Below are positions 5,564 through 5,735 of a stretch of 5,735 nucleotides of DNA, piece after piece. Source of the DNA: an uncultured Chitinophagaceae bacterium. Lineage in GTDB: Bacteria; Bacteroidota; Bacteroidia; Chitinophagales; Chitinophagaceae. The DNA is taken from the NCBI GenBank assembly GCA_937897585.1, contig CALCNY010000362.1, positions 1 to 5,735 on the forward strand. The letters are read 5' to 3'. A program made the translations under genes and the position numbers. Within the stretch, counting starts at the first letter, position 1; every line of letters begins with the position of its first letter. The notes beneath the pieces were generated by a model. It made no database searches and was not told the DNA's origin. It saw only the letters and a program-made list of their open reading frames with translations.

Positions 5564-5599
5564 AATGTTAGATTTTATTCAGTAATAAAATTTCTGAAC
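5558..5599 (-). repeat. Dispersed repeat module A, copy 2
   Basis: This is the inverted counterpart of 1362-1403 (35 of 42 identical). It directly adjoins module B, and on the minus strand B and A form one reading frame. An ATG at 5637 begins MSPEREVALADYLF and continues FRNFITE into a TAA at 5575-5577, where copy 1 has GAA. After this stop the frame continues NLTF to a TGA that is shared with copy 1. Confidence 0.8.
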
Positions 5600-5615
5600 A
5601 AATAATCTGCCAAAG

Positions 5616-5646
5616 CAACTTCTCTTTCAGGAGACATTGCTCAGAA
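5616..5646 (-). repeat. Dispersed repeat module B, copy 2
   Basis: It shares 27 of 31 bases with 1450-1480, with an identical 18-bp core at 5624-5641. On the minus strand it encodes AMSPEREVA, preceded by a stop (TGA) where copy 1 has TCA. The flanking stem seen around copy 1 is absent here. Confidence 0.75.
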
Positions 5647-5658
5647 TTTGAAGAACTC

Positions 5659-5697
5659 AACCTTTTGAACTAATTGAACATATTGAACCTTTGAAAC
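5659..5697. repeat. TTGAAC array, right flank of repeat copy 2
   Basis: AACCTTTTGAAC (5659-5670), TTGAAC (5674-5679), TTGAACC (5683-5689) and TTGAAAC (5691-5697) repeat with 8-9 bp spacing. They match the array at 1399-1430. The remaining bases to 5735 show nothing assignable. Confidence 0.7.
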
Positions 5698-5735
5698 AAA
5701 CTCATTTGTAAAAATGATAAAACTCATTCAACGAA

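Noticed and set aside
5714..5735. ATG at 5714 as the start of a further gene (MIKLIQR)
   Set aside because: Only seven codons are visible before the window ends, with no Shine-Dalgarno or promoter match, so it cannot be supported.
1362..5735. CRISPR array or composite transposon suggested by the repeated modules on both sides of three genes
   Set aside because: There are no regularly spaced direct repeats with unique spacers, no cas genes and no transposase, and the modules are diverged and rearranged rather than clean flanking elements.

Overview
The window looks like ordinary chromosomal DNA from a low-GC member of the Bacteroidota, possibly a Chitinophagales-type lineage. The evidence for the phylum is: -7-like boxes of the TAnnTTTG type upstream of ychF and serA, A-rich leaders with little Shine-Dalgarno signal on most genes, a lipoprotein with acidic residues shortly after the lipobox cysteine, and the SpmA-SpmB fusion architecture. 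The lineage below phylum is a guess.

Layout: a perfect 54-bp palindrome occupies bases 1-54. It is followed by ychF (minus strand, 65-1165), a 398-bp repeat-rich gap (1166-1563), an SpmA-SpmB fusion membrane protein (plus, 1564-2964), a convergent beta-lactamase-fold serine hydrolase lipoprotein (minus, 2970-4166), a 91-bp divergent promoter region, and serA (plus, 4258-5490). The last 245 bases hold a G/C-run hairpin and a second copy of the repeat family seen upstream of the spmAB gene.

The four genes do not form an evident pathway. YchF is a ribosome-associated ATPase, SerA makes the first committed step of serine synthesis, the serine hydrolase probably acts in the periplasm or at an outer-membrane face, and the Spm-like protein is an inner-membrane protein of unknown function in non-sporulating bacteria. 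Their orientations alternate, so each gene is probably transcribed from its own promoter.

The most interesting non-genic signal is a dispersed repeat present twice (about 1362-1480 and 5558-5646). It has two modules: A (42 bp, bounded by GTTCA/TGAAC) and B (31 bp, with an 18-bp identical core). A is inverted relative to B in one copy. In the second copy B and A read through on the minus strand as a short protein-like stretch, and substitutions between the copies are mostly synonymous or conservative in that reading. This suggests the relic of a coding repeat that has been shuffled by surrounding GTTCAA/TTGAAC arrays. No defence system, phage, CRISPR array or RNA gene was recognised.
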